64,000 nt of DNA from Virgibacillus sp. 7505 (lineage in GTDB: Bacteria > Bacillota > Bacilli > Bacillales > Amphibacillaceae). Numbering within the stretch: position 1 is the first letter of the stretch; every line of letters starts with the position of its first letter. Under the pieces are notes generated by a model. That model did no database searches. It had not been told where the DNA came from and was given only the letters and a program-made list of their open reading frames with translations. The position numbers and the translations under genes are program-made. Of the stretch, positions 7,718 through 16,355 are shown piece by piece. The stretch spans positions 124,001 to 188,000 of the forward strand of contig NZ_NPBF01000021.1 of the NCBI RefSeq assembly GCF_002272135.1, in the 5' to 3' direction.

Positions 7718-8878
7718 TTATGCTAATTTATTGGAAGAAAGGAAACGCTCCAGACGATCCATTCCTTCCTGGAGCAGTTCCATGCTGTATGCATAAGAAA
7801 GCCGCATATACCCTTCACCAAGGTGAGAAAATGCATCGCCTGGTACAATAGCAAGACCTGCTTTATCCACTAGTGCCAAACCAAGTTCCAATGAGGTCAT
7901 GCTCTTGATCGGGAATTTTGGGAAAATGTAAAACGCCCCATTTGGTTTCTCAACAGTCAAACCCATGTTTTCCAATCGCTCCAAGCAGTAATCCCTGCGC
8001 GCTCGATATGCATCGCGCATGTTGACGGGATCTCCCAGACCATTCGTCAGCGCTTCGATTGCTGCGTACTGGCTGACGGAAGTCGCACAAGTGGCGTTGT
8101 ATTGATGAACTTTGAGCATATGGGTGCTCAGCCACGCTGGTGCCAATGTAAAGCCGATTCGCCAGCCGGTCATGGAATGGGATTTACTCAAGCCATTAAT
8201 AATGACACTCTTATCCCTTACCTGCGGGAAGCTGGCAATCGAAACATGAGCATCATCGTACGTCAACTCACTGTAGATTTCGTCTGACAATATGAATATC
8301 TCTTTGTCGGCTAAAAAGTCAGCTATCTCTTCCAGTTCTTCATATGTAAGTGTCGCACCAGTCGGGTTGGATGGATAAGGAAGGATGACGCATTTCGTCT
8401 TCGGTGTAATATACTGTTTTAAAATGGATGCTGTAAGCTTGAATCCATTCTCGGTTGTATCTGCAAGAACCGGCTTTCCTCCTGCTAATGTGATAAGCGG
8501 CTCATATCCAGGATAAACGGGACCGGGTAAGATTACTTCATCCCCAGACTGCAGGATAGTCCGCAGGGTAATATCAATTGCTTGTGATGCCCCGACAGTG
8601 ACGATGATTTCTTCTGTTGCTTTGTACACTGGAGCATATTTTGTGTAAAATGCACTGATTGCCTCACGCAAAGGTAATAGCCCTGCATTCGGTGTATACG
8701 TCGTCTTATCAGATCGGATTGCTTCGATTCCTGCTTCTTTGACGTGAAGCGGGGTAGGGAAGTCAGGCTGGCCAATTGTCAGACTGATCATATCCTCTTT
8801 ATCTGCCACCAAGTTGTAGAAGCGGCGAATGCCTGATATTTGTATGTTTGTAACGCGTGGATTGATAAGATGTTCCAT
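7718..8878 (-). CDS. patA: PatA, N-acetyl-LL-diaminopimelate aminotransferase (class I aminotransferase)
   Basis: A 386-residue fold-type I PLP enzyme. Conserved positions include YTPNAGLLPLREA (61-73), NPTG (171-174), SDEIYSELTYD (198-208) and the Schiff-base lysine K232 in NGLSKSHSMTGWRIGF. In the acetyl branch of lysine synthesis PatA converts N-acetyl-2-amino-6-oxopimelate to N-acetyl-LL-diaminopimelate, between DapH and DapL, both encoded at 12.4-14.3 kb here. That proximity supports the assignment, although class I aminotransferases are hard to tell apart. ATG at 8878 follows GGAGGATTTCAG. Confidence 0.82.
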   Translation of the reverse strand: MEHLINPRVTNIQISGIRRFYNLVADKEDMISLTIGQPDFPTPLHVKEAGIEAIRSDKTTYTPNAGLLPLREAISAFYTKYAPVYKATEEIIVTVGASQAIDITLRTILQSGDEVILPGPVYPGYEPLITLAGGKPVLADTTENGFKLTASILKQYITPKTKCVILPYPSNPTGATLTYEELEEIADFLADKEIFILSDEIYSELTYDDAHVSIASFPQVRDKSVIINGLSKSHSMTGWRIGFTLAPAWLSTHMLKVHQYNATCATSVSQYAAIEALTNGLGDPVNMRDAYRARRDYCLERLENMGLTVEKPNGAFYIFPKFPIKSMTSLELGLALVDKAGLAIVPGDAFSHLGEGYMRLSYAYSMELLQEGMDRLERFLSSNKLA

Positions 8879-8989
8879 CTGAAATCCTCCATTGTCATTC
8901 TTTCTTAACATAATGTTCAAACAATTTTGATTATAACGTGATAGTATTGGGAATAGCTAAAGGAAAATATTTAGGGAGGCTAATGACTG

Positions 8990-9127
8990 ATGAGACCCCG
9001 CAAGCTTTCTTTAGAAGAATTGATCACGCAAAACAAAAATGAGTTATTACAGGATGATCAGGCAATGCTTAAAATTGAAGAATCGCTGGATGATAGATAT
9101 GGAATCCAGACTGATCACATGGAATAA
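8990..9127 (+). CDS. FbpB-like small protein (Fur-regulated basic protein family)
   Basis: A 45-residue peptide whose first part RPRKLSLEELITQNKNELLQDDQAMLKIEESLDDR has the pattern of the Fur_reg_FbpB family (basic start, EEL-x3-NK-x-ELL, IE-x2-LD). In B. subtilis FbpB helps the small RNA FsrA to save iron. Ribosome site TTAGGGAGG precedes the ATG. I see no convincing Fur box upstream, so iron control here is not shown. Confidence 0.65.
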   Translation: MRPRKLSLEELITQNKNELLQDDQAMLKIEESLDDRYGIQTDHME

Positions 9128-9160
9128 CGATTGATACATTATACCATAGCGCAAGAGGAC

Positions 9161-9195
9161 AAGGAATCCCAACCAATTCGAAGGGATTCCTTTTT
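9161..9195 (+). terminator. Terminator of the FbpB-like gene
   Basis: AAGGAATCCC pairs with GGGATTCCTT, followed by a T-run. Confidence 0.85.
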
Positions 9196-9243
9196 GTTTA
9201 GGTAAATTAATTTTAGTCGAAACTAAGTAAGGGAGGGATGGTG

Positions 9244-9516
9244 ATGACGATTATACCAATTATTGGACTGTTAAGCATTCTGTCCGTTTTTGCAGTTATA
9301 TTTTTCTGTATCAGATGGCTGGTAAGGAAGCAGTGGTACTCCATACTATCTGTATTATGTGTGCATGCTGCATTGAGCTACCTGCATCGCAATGACTTGC
9401 TGGAGTGGGATTTAGAAGGAAGACTGCTTCTAGTTATGACCTTTATTTGCAGCATGCTTATCTTGCTTAAGTTAGCTGCTATTTTAGGAGATAAAAAGAA
9501 AAAGCGCACAGCTTAG
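9244..9516 (+). CDS. Small integral membrane protein of unknown function
   Basis: A 90-residue protein with three predicted membrane helices (about 1-25, 32-46, 59-80) and a Lys-rich tail (DKKKKRTA). I do not recognise the family. The ATG at 9244 is 6 nt after GGGAGGG; the in-frame ATG at 9238 is too close to that site. Its end overlaps the end of the convergent ykyB by 4 nt, within a shared terminator. Confidence 0.65.
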   Translation: MTIIPIIGLLSILSVFAVIFFCIRWLVRKQWYSILSVLCVHAALSYLHRNDLLEWDLEGRLLLVMTFICSMLILLKLAAILGDKKKKRTA

Positions 9517-9532
9517 CTGCGACGCTTTTTCT
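9499..9532. terminator. Bidirectional terminator overlapping two gene ends
   Basis: AAAAAGCG pairs with CGCTTTTT around an inner CAGC/GCTG stem; the hairpin contains both stop codons. Confidence 0.75.
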
Positions 9533-9986
9533 TGTCAGGCCAGGTGAACTGACCAAGTGAGGATGGCGTATAATATGCCGATCTGCTGACAGGTGTCTGC
9601 TGTTTTGGTCTGATATCCTGCTGTGGCAAATCCAAATAGCCGGAAAGGATCCGCTTTGCTTGGGAAAGGGAGAGGTTTGGTCTCGGATTCCGAAAAGTCT
9701 TGTCCAATTCACCGAGATGCGGCAGTGTTTTGAAATCTTCCTTTGCAGCCGGGATATGAAAGTAATAGTCTGCTATTTGTACCAGCATAGTAGAGTGCTG
9801 TCTGCTGAGTTTTGGGTGTTCAGAGAAATGCAGGCCAATTTTCTTTGCTTTGTTCTGTTCCAGCAGTTTCGCTACTGTTTGTTTCTTTAGTTGGTATAAG
9901 TGGCTTGGATCAGAAGCTGTCTTTGCGTGCCGATTGACTACGAACAACGCTTTTGCTATATCCTCTAATGTCCAGTTCACTTTCAT
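9513..9986 (-). CDS. ykyB: YkyB family protein
   Basis: A 157-residue soluble protein matching YkyB of Bacillus: starts WTLEDIAKALFVVNRHAKTASDP, has the strand/helix region KKIGLHFSEHPKLSRQHSTMLVQIADYYFHIPA and a basic Pro/Ser tail. No function is established. The ATG at 9986 has GGAGGTTTACTCGC before it. In B. subtilis ykyB also lies near ykuE, as it does here. Confidence 0.8.
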   Translation of the reverse strand: MKVNWTLEDIAKALFVVNRHAKTASDPSHLYQLKKQTVAKLLEQNKAKKIGLHFSEHPKLSRQHSTMLVQIADYYFHIPAAKEDFKTLPHLGELDKTFRNPRPNLSLSQAKRILSGYLDLPQQDIRPKQQTPVSRSAYYTPSSLGQFTWPDKKKRRS

Positions 9987-10072
9987 GCGAGTAAACCTCC
10001 TATTGCAGGAATTGACCCTATCGGAGAATGGTACTATCGTACAGAAAAGCTGTACGATTGGCAAGCTCTTTC

Positions 10073-10933
10073 TTATTTAAGATCGACATGCTTCTGTCCA
10101 TGCTTCAGGGTAAGTATTGAAATTTCTGGCGGACATGCAAAACGGATAGGCATCCTAGTCGTGCCGACACCTCTGGAGACGAAAACATGTAATGGCCGCG
10201 TGCCGATTTCATAATGACTATCTACGTATCGTCTGCCATAGGGAGGAACTATTACCTCACCGTAAAAAGGAATTCTTACTTGGCCGCCATGAGAGTGGCC
10301 GGATAATTGAACGTCTACCGGCAAATGCCTGACATTCTCAGCTAAATCAGGTTCGTGTGCCAACAAGATGGTAAAAGAGTCTTCATCGCTATGGCGTGTT
10401 GCCGCATGCAGGTTCGGAGTGCTCCGTATGACATCATCGATACCAGCCAGCACGATATGATCTTGTCCGCGCTTTAGGAATGTAGCTGTATTATGCAGGG
10501 CAGTGAATCCTCCTGCTTTCATATATTTCGCAACAATTGCTTCACTTTCGTCACGATAATCATGGTTTCCATAAATCCAGTACTTTCCGAATGGCGCCTG
10601 AAGAGTCGTTAGGCAATCAACAATCTCTTGCTTCCATTTCAGCCGGATCGGACGATCAGCAAAATCGCCAGTAAATACAATGACGTCTGCTTGCTGTTGC
10701 TGGATGTGCCGGACTAAACGTCTAAGCTTTCTGATGGAATAATGATAACCTAAATGCAAATCACTGAATTGAACAACTTTTAGTCCATCGAAGGATTTCG
10801 GGAGTCTTTCACTAGTAAGTGTATATGATTTAGTTACCAGCTTTGCTGGTTCTATATGCCGAGCATACACATATCCAAGGCCAGCTCCGCTAATGATTGT
10901 CCCCGCAGCAGCTGAAATCCAGGTCTTTTTCAT
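10073..10933 (-). CDS. ykuE: YkuE-like metallophosphoesterase
   Basis: A 286-residue calcineurin-type phosphoesterase. The metal-binding motifs are all present: SDLHLG (57-62), FTGDFAD (87-93), YGNHDYRD (121-128), LAHEPD and SGHSHGGQ. The N-terminus (MKKTWISAAAGTIISGAGLGYVYARHIEPA) is a hydrophobic anchor or signal, but it has KK and no twin-arginine pair, whereas B. subtilis YkuE is a Tat substrate. The protein is therefore more likely to be Sec-exported or membrane-anchored. ATG at 10933 suits the AGAAGG ribosome site; a GTG at 10942 is the alternative. Confidence 0.85.
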   Translation of the reverse strand: MKKTWISAAAGTIISGAGLGYVYARHIEPAKLVTKSYTLTSERLPKSFDGLKVVQFSDLHLGYHYSIRKLRRLVRHIQQQQADVIVFTGDFADRPIRLKWKQEIVDCLTTLQAPFGKYWIYGNHDYRDESEAIVAKYMKAGGFTALHNTATFLKRGQDHIVLAGIDDVIRSTPNLHAATRHSDEDSFTILLAHEPDLAENVRHLPVDVQLSGHSHGGQVRIPFYGEVIVPPYGRRYVDSHYEIGTRPLHVFVSRGVGTTRMPIRFACPPEISILTLKHGQKHVDLK

Positions 10934-10960
10934 AACATGCACCTTCTTTTATCCGTTAAT

Positions 10961-11003
10961 AAAGGCACTCTTCCCTATATGAATGGGGAGAATGCCTTTT
11001 TTG
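10961..11003 (-). terminator. Terminator of the hemolysin III gene
   Basis: AAAGGCACTCTTCCC and GGGGAGAATGCCTTTT form a hairpin between the two minus-strand genes, separating hlyIII from ykuE. Confidence 0.75.
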
Positions 11004-11006
11004 TCT

Positions 11007-11639
11007 TTAAATGAGGAAAAGAATGGCGAAAAAATGGAACGCAGATCCCGCCAGTACAAACAAATGCCATACAACGTGATGGTAGGGAATCTTTCGCCAA
11101 ACATAGAACACAGCACCTACTGTATAGAAAAGGCCGCCAACAGCCAGATAAACAATCGTCTGTTGCGGCATCGCCGCAAGCATTGGTTCCCAGACTAAGA
11201 CGATCATCCAGCCCATCAAGAGATAGAAAACCGTAGACATGATCAAGAATTTCTTGACGAAGAAAATCTTGAAGATGATACCTGCAAGTGCAATTCCCCA
11301 AACGATGCCAAAAATCGTCCATCCGAGCGAACTTCTGAGGCTGATCAGCAATAAGGGTGTATAGGTACCAGCTATAAAAAGATAGATGGCTGCGTGATCG
11401 ATAATCTGGAAAATATCCTTCACTTTTCCCTCAGGCAAAGCATGAACGATTGTCGAAGAGAGATACATGAGCAGCATTGTCGTACCATATATGGTGACAG
11501 ATACAATGACCCAAGGATCCTTCGTAAAGCTTGCCAAGACAATTGCAACCGCTAATGCTGCAATACTCAGTAAAGCCCCGAACCCATGCGTGATAGAGTG
11601 GGCTGTTTCTTCTTTTTTCGTGAAAATATAAGTTTCCAA
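11007..11639 (-). CDS. Hemolysin III / PAQR family membrane protein
   Basis: A 210-residue protein with seven predicted helices. Family signatures are EETAHSITHGFGALLS near the N-terminus (first conserved His), SSTIVHALPEGKVKDIFQIIDHAAIYLFIAGTYTP (Ser-His and Asp-His metal-site residues) and HHVVWHLFVLAGSAFHFFAI near the C-terminus. These form a zinc site like that of adiponectin receptors, so a hydrolase role is possible; the name hemolysin is historical. Equivalent to YplQ of B. subtilis. TTG start with GAGGTAAATAA before it. Confidence 0.87.
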   Translation of the reverse strand: METYIFTKKEETAHSITHGFGALLSIAALAVAIVLASFTKDPWVIVSVTIYGTTMLLMYLSSTIVHALPEGKVKDIFQIIDHAAIYLFIAGTYTPLLLISLRSSLGWTIFGIVWGIALAGIIFKIFFVKKFLIMSTVFYLLMGWMIVLVWEPMLAAMPQQTIVYLAVGGLFYTVGAVFYVWRKIPYHHVVWHLFVLAGSAFHFFAILFLI

Positions 11640-11770
11640 TTATTTACCTCATTTCTGCTTTGTTTCAGTATAAAGCTTTTTCTAGCATTACACCATAAAA
11701 ACCGAATCAATCCTGGAAATATTTTATGGTTCAGCTGCCCAAGTGTGACACATTGAAAACGATGTCGAAA

Positions 11771-11800
11771 TTGGAAGGCGGCAGTGGGTTGTGGTAAACT
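11771..11800 (+). promoter_or_regulatory. Possible promoter of darB
   Basis: TTGGAA, 18 bp and TAAACT with a TG dinucleotide before the -10 box. It ends about 50 bp before the darB start. Confidence 0.45.
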
Positions 11801-11851
11801 GATATAGGTGATTGACCTCCTTCTATTGCCGCTGACAAAAGGAGAGATCGA

Positions 11852-12325
11852 ATGGCAAAATTAGAGTTGCAGGAACTCACCGGCATAACGGTTGAGGACT
11901 TGATGATCGAGTCTGAAAAAGTTGCTCATGTTCAATTGAATAACCCGCTGGAGCATGCTTTGCTCGTGCTTGTTAAATCAGGTTATTCTGTCATTCCCGT
12001 ACTTGATCATACGTACAGACTGCAGGGCATGGTATCGAAGACAGCAATCCTGAATGAAGTTCTCGGAATGGAGAGATTCGAGATGGAGAAGCTTTCAGAA
12101 ATCAAAGTGTCGGAAACGATGCTGACAGATGTACCTGTATTGAAGAAATCGGATTCTTTTCTGACAGCATTGAAGGCTGTAGTGAATCAGGCTTTTCTTT
12201 GTGTGCTTGATGAGGAAGGATACTTCGAGGGAATCCTGACTCGAAGGGCGATTCTTAAAAAGATGAACAGGTATTTGCACGAACAAGTGCATTACCATCC
12301 AACCGGCGATAAGACCAATGTCTGA
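11852..12325 (+). CDS. darB: DarB (YkuL/CbpB), CBS-domain c-di-AMP receptor
   Basis: A 157-residue protein made of two CBS motifs: about 14-72 (VEDLMIESEKVAHVQLNNPLEHALLVLVKSGYSVIPVLD) and about 85-145 (VSETMLTDVPVLKKSDSFLTALKAVV...FEGILTRRAIL). The string ESEKVAHVQ and EHALLVL are close to B. subtilis DarB. There, apo-DarB binds Rel and pyruvate carboxylase and c-di-AMP blocks this. pycA is also in this window. The C-terminal 15 residues are extra compared with DarB. AAAGGAGAGATCGA precedes the ATG. Confidence 0.87.
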   Translation: MAKLELQELTGITVEDLMIESEKVAHVQLNNPLEHALLVLVKSGYSVIPVLDHTYRLQGMVSKTAILNEVLGMERFEMEKLSEIKVSETMLTDVPVLKKSDSFLTALKAVVNQAFLCVLDEEGYFEGILTRRAILKKMNRYLHEQVHYHPTGDKTNV

Positions 12326-12427
12326 GGACGTGCTCCGGTGAAAAGCCAAGCATGGTGAAAAAGCTTGTTGATTAGTAAAAGTTTTGATAAAGTAATTCCA
12401 TACGTTGTTACATAGGAGGCAAAAACC

Positions 12428-13141
12428 GTGAAAATGATGGACGCAAATGAAATCATCTCTTTCATTTCGAATAGTAAAAAATCTACACCAGTTAAAGTAT
12501 ATGTTAAAGGAAAAGGCCTGGACGCGCTATCTTATCCAGAAAGTGTAAAAGCTTTCCCAGAAGCGAACACAGCAGTTCTATTCGGGGAATGGAGCGAGCT
12601 GGAAGGCTTTTTGAAAGATACAGAAGCAATCGAGGATTACGTCATCGAGAATGACCGCCGTAACTCCGCGATTCCTCTATTGGACTTGAAAGGAATCAAT
12701 GCCCGCATCGAGCCAGGTGTTGTTATCCGTGACCAAGTGGAAATCGGTGATGGCGCAGTAATCATGATGGGCGCTTCTATCAACATCGGTTCTGTAATTG
12801 GTGAGGGTACAATGATCGATATGAACGTTGTAATGGGCGGACGAGCAACTGTTGGTAAGAACTGCCACATCGGAGCTGGTACTGTCTTGGCGGGTGTTAT
12901 TGAACCACCATCCGCGAAACCAGTTGTAATCGAAGATGATGTTGTCATCGGTGCCAATGTTGTTGTATTGGAAGGCGTTACAGTTGGAAAAGGAGCGATT
13001 GTTGCTGCTGGTGCAATCGTGACAGAAGATGTAGCTCCAAACACACTTGTTGGCGGAACACCAGCGCGTGTATTGAAGGAAATCGATGACCAGACGAAAT
13101 CAAAAACAGAGATTCGTCAGGAACTTCGCAAACTGAACTAA
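12428..13141 (+). CDS. dapH: DapH, tetrahydrodipicolinate N-acetyltransferase
   Basis: A 237-residue left-handed beta-helix acyltransferase that acetylates 2,3,4,5-tetrahydrodipicolinate with acetyl-CoA, the first step of the acetyl branch to diaminopimelate. Hexapeptide repeats run from about 90 to 210 ([68 protein letters not shown]). The N-terminal domain ([31 protein letters not shown]) is family-specific. The GTG start at 12428 lies 8 nt after AGGAGG and gives the usual MKMMDANEI start. dapL follows after a hairpin. Confidence 0.95.
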   Translation: MKMMDANEIISFISNSKKSTPVKVYVKGKGLDALSYPESVKAFPEANTAVLFGEWSELEGFLKDTEAIEDYVIENDRRNSAIPLLDLKGINARIEPGVVIRDQVEIGDGAVIMMGASINIGSVIGEGTMIDMNVVMGGRATVGKNCHIGAGTVLAGVIEPPSAKPVVIEDDVVIGANVVVLEGVTVGKGAIVAAGAIVTEDVAPNTLVGGTPARVLKEIDDQTKSKTEIRQELRKLN

Positions 13142-13146
13142 TTAGG

Positions 13147-13173
13147 AAAAGGAGCAGCTGCTGCTCCTTTTTT
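13147..13173 (+). terminator. Hairpin terminator/attenuator between dapH and dapL
   Basis: AAAAGGAGCAG pairs with CTGCTCCTTTT, followed by T7. It may partly uncouple dapL from dapH, since no other promoter is evident in the 27 bp after it. Confidence 0.7.
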
Positions 13174-13199
13174 TATTATCAAATAAAGCAGGTGATTTC

Positions 13200-14312
13200 A
13201 TGGAAGATACACTGATACAAATCAGACGGGATTTGCATCGTATACCTGAGCTTGGATTTCAGGAAGAAAAAACACAAGCATATTTGCTGGATTATATTCA
13301 CGGACTGCCACAGGAATATTTAGAAATAAAAACATGGCGGACTGGCATCATCGTAAGAGTGACTGGTTCTGCAGGATCAAAAACTATTGCCTATCGTACG
13401 GATATTGATGGACTGCCAATTACCGAAGCTACGGGACTGCCATATCAATCGGAGCATGAAGGCCGCATGCATGCATGCGGGCACGATCTGCATATGACAA
13501 TCGCTTTAGGAGCATTGACTGCTTGTGCCAAGAACCAGCCTGCGCAAAACATTGTATTTATTTTTCAGCCTGCAGAGGAAGGTCCGGGAGGAGCTCTGCC
13601 ACTTATGCAAAGCGGTATTTTGAAAGAGTGGTGGCCGGATGAAATATTCGCACTTCATATCGCTCCTGAGCTGCCAGTAGGTACTGTTTCCTCCAGACCG
13701 GGCTTGTTATTCGCTAATACAAGCGAACTGTTTCTTGATTTCAAGGGAAAAGGCGGACATGCTGCATATCCTCACTTGACGAAGGATATGGTTGTAGCGG
13801 CGAGTACTTTTGTGACGAATATGCAGGGTATCGTGGCGCGTAATTTGGATCCGCTGCAAAGTGCAGTCATAACAATCGGGAAGATGGAAAGTGGATTTGT
13901 GCAGAATACAATCGCGGAGACAGCACGATTGGAAGGAACGATCAGAACGATGGATCCGGAAGCTATCGACTTGGTGAAACAGCATATCGAGCAGCAGGCA
14001 AGAGGAATGGAAATCAGTCACAACTGTCAAATCGAGATCGATTATGGCTCGAACTATTACCAGGTATACAATGAAAGCACTAAAGTGGAAGCATTTCATG
14101 AAGTTATAGAAAAAACGTCTTTAACGTATAAAGAAGCTCCGCCGGCAATGACTGGAGAGGATTTTGGCTATATGCTGAAGGAGATTCCTGGTTTTATGTT
14201 TTGGTTGGGAGTCAATTCTCCTTATGGGTTGCACCATAGCAAGTTGCAGCCTGATGAACAGGCATTAAACTATGGGGTAGAAGCTGTTTTGGCTTATATA
14301 AATCACGCATAG
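13200..14312 (+). CDS. dapL: DapL, N-acetyldiaminopimelate deacetylase (M20 family)
   Basis: A 370-residue metal-dependent amidohydrolase. Motifs: [11 protein letters not shown] (67-77), [10 protein letters not shown] (92-101) with the metal-binding Cys/His pair, QPAEEGPGG (124-132), the dimerisation domain 170-280, and TGEDFGYML near 319. It releases acetate from N-acetyl-LL-diaminopimelate, the last acetyl-branch step. Adjacent to dapH, as ykuQ-ykuR in B. subtilis. Start ATG after GCAGGTGATTTC. Confidence 0.93.
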   Translation: MEDTLIQIRRDLHRIPELGFQEEKTQAYLLDYIHGLPQEYLEIKTWRTGIIVRVTGSAGSKTIAYRTDIDGLPITEATGLPYQSEHEGRMHACGHDLHMTIALGALTACAKNQPAQNIVFIFQPAEEGPGGALPLMQSGILKEWWPDEIFALHIAPELPVGTVSSRPGLLFANTSELFLDFKGKGGHAAYPHLTKDMVVAASTFVTNMQGIVARNLDPLQSAVITIGKMESGFVQNTIAETARLEGTIRTMDPEAIDLVKQHIEQQARGMEISHNCQIEIDYGSNYYQVYNESTKVEAFHEVIEKTSLTYKEAPPAMTGEDFGYMLKEIPGFMFWLGVNSPYGLHHSKLQPDEQALNYGVEAVLAYINHA

Positions 14313-14347
14313 GAAAAGCGCAAAGCTTATTGCTTTGCGCTTTCTTC
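14313..14347. terminator. Bidirectional terminator
   Basis: GAAAAGCGCAAAGC pairs with GCTTTGCGCTTTC; its right half lies inside the 3' end of the MscS gene. Confidence 0.8.
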
Positions 14348-15181
14348 TTTTCGCTGGAGAAAAACTTGATGCGGGTAAGGAATCTCGATGCCTTCTCTGT
14401 CGAAGGCTTCTTTGATTGCTTTCTTCATATCGCGTTCCGCTCCATATTGTTCCATATTGGCTGTGTGACCTATGATCCGCAAGGTGATTTCTGATGCGCC
14501 CAGTTCCTGTACACCTATAACATCTGGCCCTTCACGGAAACGTTCGTCTTTCTGGAAGGTAGCACAAATTTCCTGTAACACTCTTAGAGCATGATCAATA
14601 TCATCTTCATAGCTGATGCCGATGTCGACCATTGCACGCATATTTCCGCGCGAGTGGTTGCTTATACCGTTGATATTACGGTTCGGAATGAAATTCAACG
14701 TACCATCAAAACTTCTCACCTGTGTCGTCCGTAATCCGACTTCCTCTACAACACCATTATACCCTGATGTAGTAATAACATCTCCAACTTCGATTTGACG
14801 CTCCAAAAGGATGAAGAATCCAGTCACGACATCACTCACTAAACCTTGGGCTCCGAATCCGATGGCAAGACCGATAATCCCAGCTCCTGCTATCAACGGG
14901 CCGATTTGAATGTCGAATACACCAAATACCATGACAATGAGAAGGAAAATCAAGGTATACCCATATGTATTGATAAGCAGTTTTTCTAAAGTCATCATTC
15001 TGCTTGTTGATATACGCTGTTTGGAACTTGCCTTATTCAAGCTCGTACTGATCAGTTTTTTACCGACTGCTCGTAAAACGAAGTAACCGATAATGATAAG
15101 CAGCAGCTGCAGGCCGATTGACACGGTTTTTTCGATCAAGCCATCGTAGTTGAATTGAAGTCCGTCTGTTAGAAAGTTCAT
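14327..15181 (-). CDS. ykuT: MscS-family small-conductance mechanosensitive channel (YkuT-like)
   Basis: A 284-residue membrane protein. Three helices at about 18-40, 70-92 and 95-125 are followed by the pore-lining MscS helix (LIAGAGIIGLAIGFGAQGLVSDVVTGFFILLE) and the beta domain start (RQIEVGDVITTSGYNGVVEEVGLRTT). It releases solutes on hypo-osmotic shock. A C-terminal alpha/beta cage region ends with EGIEIPYPHQVFLQ, a standard MscS ending. The ATG at 15181 follows AAAGGAGACATGGT; longer readings lack a ribosome site. Confidence 0.9.
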   Translation of the reverse strand: MNFLTDGLQFNYDGLIEKTVSIGLQLLLIIIGYFVLRAVGKKLISTSLNKASSKQRISTSRMMTLEKLLINTYGYTLIFLLIVMVFGVFDIQIGPLIAGAGIIGLAIGFGAQGLVSDVVTGFFILLERQIEVGDVITTSGYNGVVEEVGLRTTQVRSFDGTLNFIPNRNINGISNHSRGNMRAMVDIGISYEDDIDHALRVLQEICATFQKDERFREGPDVIGVQELGASEITLRIIGHTANMEQYGAERDMKKAIKEAFDREGIEIPYPHQVFLQRKEESAKQ

Positions 15182-15309
15182 ACCATGTCTCCTTTTACAA
15201 TTATCTGCTCCTAGGAGGAGTACCCTGTCTAGTAAATGATGAAACGTTCTGTAACATATGCAGCTTATAAGCATATAGTGACAAAGGTATTAGTGAAGGG
15301 GGAGAGCCT

Positions 15310-15855
15310 ATGATTGGGAGTGCTGCACCTCAATTCGAGCTGCCAGCTGTCATGCCTGATGGCAAGACAGCAACCATCAGCTTAAAACAGTATATCGATG
15401 ATAATAAATGGCTTGTGCTCTTTTTTTATCCTCGTGATTTCAGTACAGTTTGTCCTACTGAATTGAACGATCTAGCAGATCAGATTGAAACAGTTCGTGA
15501 ATTGGATGCACAGGTAGTTGCTATTTCTACAGATAGTTTAATGTCCCACGCTGCATGGCAAAAAACGCCACGGGACCAGAATGGAATAAAGGATGTAACA
15601 TATCCCTTAGCTTCTGATTTTACAGGTGACGTGTCTCAAGCTTATGGTGTGCTGGATGGAAAAAGCTACACCTCTGTACGAGCTACAATCATCGTTAATC
15701 CGGAAGGTGAGATTTGTTATTATTTAATGCATGCGGATTTGGTTGGCAGGGAGACATCAGAACTGCTGCGTGTTTTGGAGGCTCTTCAAACAGGAGAGGC
15801 ATGTGGTGTGAATTGGCAGCCTGGCGATGAGGTTCTCAAGAGGGAGGGTGTGTAA
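15310..15855 (+). CDS. ykuU: 2-Cys peroxiredoxin YkuU
   Basis: A 181-residue AhpC-type peroxiredoxin. The peroxidatic cysteine is C48 in FYPRDFSTVCPTE and the resolving cysteine is C165 in GEACGVNW, as in typical 2-Cys dimers. It reduces peroxides in the cytoplasm using thiol donors. ykuV follows 2 nt after the stop region, and its ribosome site is inside the end of this gene, so the two are translationally linked. GGGGGAGAGCCT precedes the ATG. Confidence 0.92.
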   Translation: MIGSAAPQFELPAVMPDGKTATISLKQYIDDNKWLVLFFYPRDFSTVCPTELNDLADQIETVRELDAQVVAISTDSLMSHAAWQKTPRDQNGIKDVTYPLASDFTGDVSQAYGVLDGKSYTSVRATIIVNPEGEICYYLMHADLVGRETSELLRVLEALQTGEACGVNWQPGDEVLKREGV

Positions 15856-15857
15856 GC

Positions 15858-16283
15858 GTGATACCACAACTACCGGAAGCAATTGACCAGCATGACGCGA
15901 ATTGGCTTTATCCACCTCAGCAAAAAGCCGGTGATAGGCCGCTTATTATTTACTATTGGTCAATCAGCTGTACAATCTGTAAAGAAAAACTGCCTGTTTT
16001 CTTAGATTTTGCAAAATATGAAAAACAGTTTTTTGATATCATGCTGGTTCATGTTCCCCGCTCAACATCTGATTTGAATAAACAAACAATATATGATTAT
16101 GTACTTCAAAAAAATATAGATCTTCCTGTATATCTCGATCAAAGGCATCAGTTGAAAAATACATTCAGAGTACAAAAGCTGCCAAGTATTGTCTTGCTGG
16201 ACAGACTGGGAAGAATCCGACATGTACAAACTGGCGGTAATTTCACGACAATGCTGATCAATCAGCTGGATGCTTTAAGATAA
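15858..16283 (+). CDS. ykuV: YkuV-like thioredoxin-fold thiol-disulfide oxidoreductase
   Basis: A 141-residue thioredoxin-like protein. The CXXC active site is C38-TI-C41 (YYWSISCTICKEKLP), and the cis-proline segment is VQKLPSIVLLDRLGR. It has no signal peptide, so it should act in the cytoplasm, probably on YkuU or similar thiol partners. GTG start two bases after the ykuU stop, with AGGGAGG in the ykuU end. The active-site dipeptide TI is unusual compared with GP or PH types. Confidence 0.88.
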   Translation: MIPQLPEAIDQHDANWLYPPQQKAGDRPLIIYYWSISCTICKEKLPVFLDFAKYEKQFFDIMLVHVPRSTSDLNKQTIYDYVLQKNIDLPVYLDQRHQLKNTFRVQKLPSIVLLDRLGRIRHVQTGGNFTTMLINQLDALR

Positions 16284-16355
16284 AGTACAGCAGGATTTCT
16301 ACTTACAAGTGATTCATGGTAAGCTTGCTCTATCAGAAAATAAAGGATGATCGAT

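Noticed and set aside
8920-8989. Fur box before the FbpB-like gene
   Set aside because: TGATTAT and TGATAGT half-sites are present but the second halves do not match; below what I would call a site.
12637-13044. 135-codon frame opposite dapH
   Set aside because: Low-complexity Thr/Ile/Pro sequence is the reverse reading of the hexapeptide repeats of DapH.
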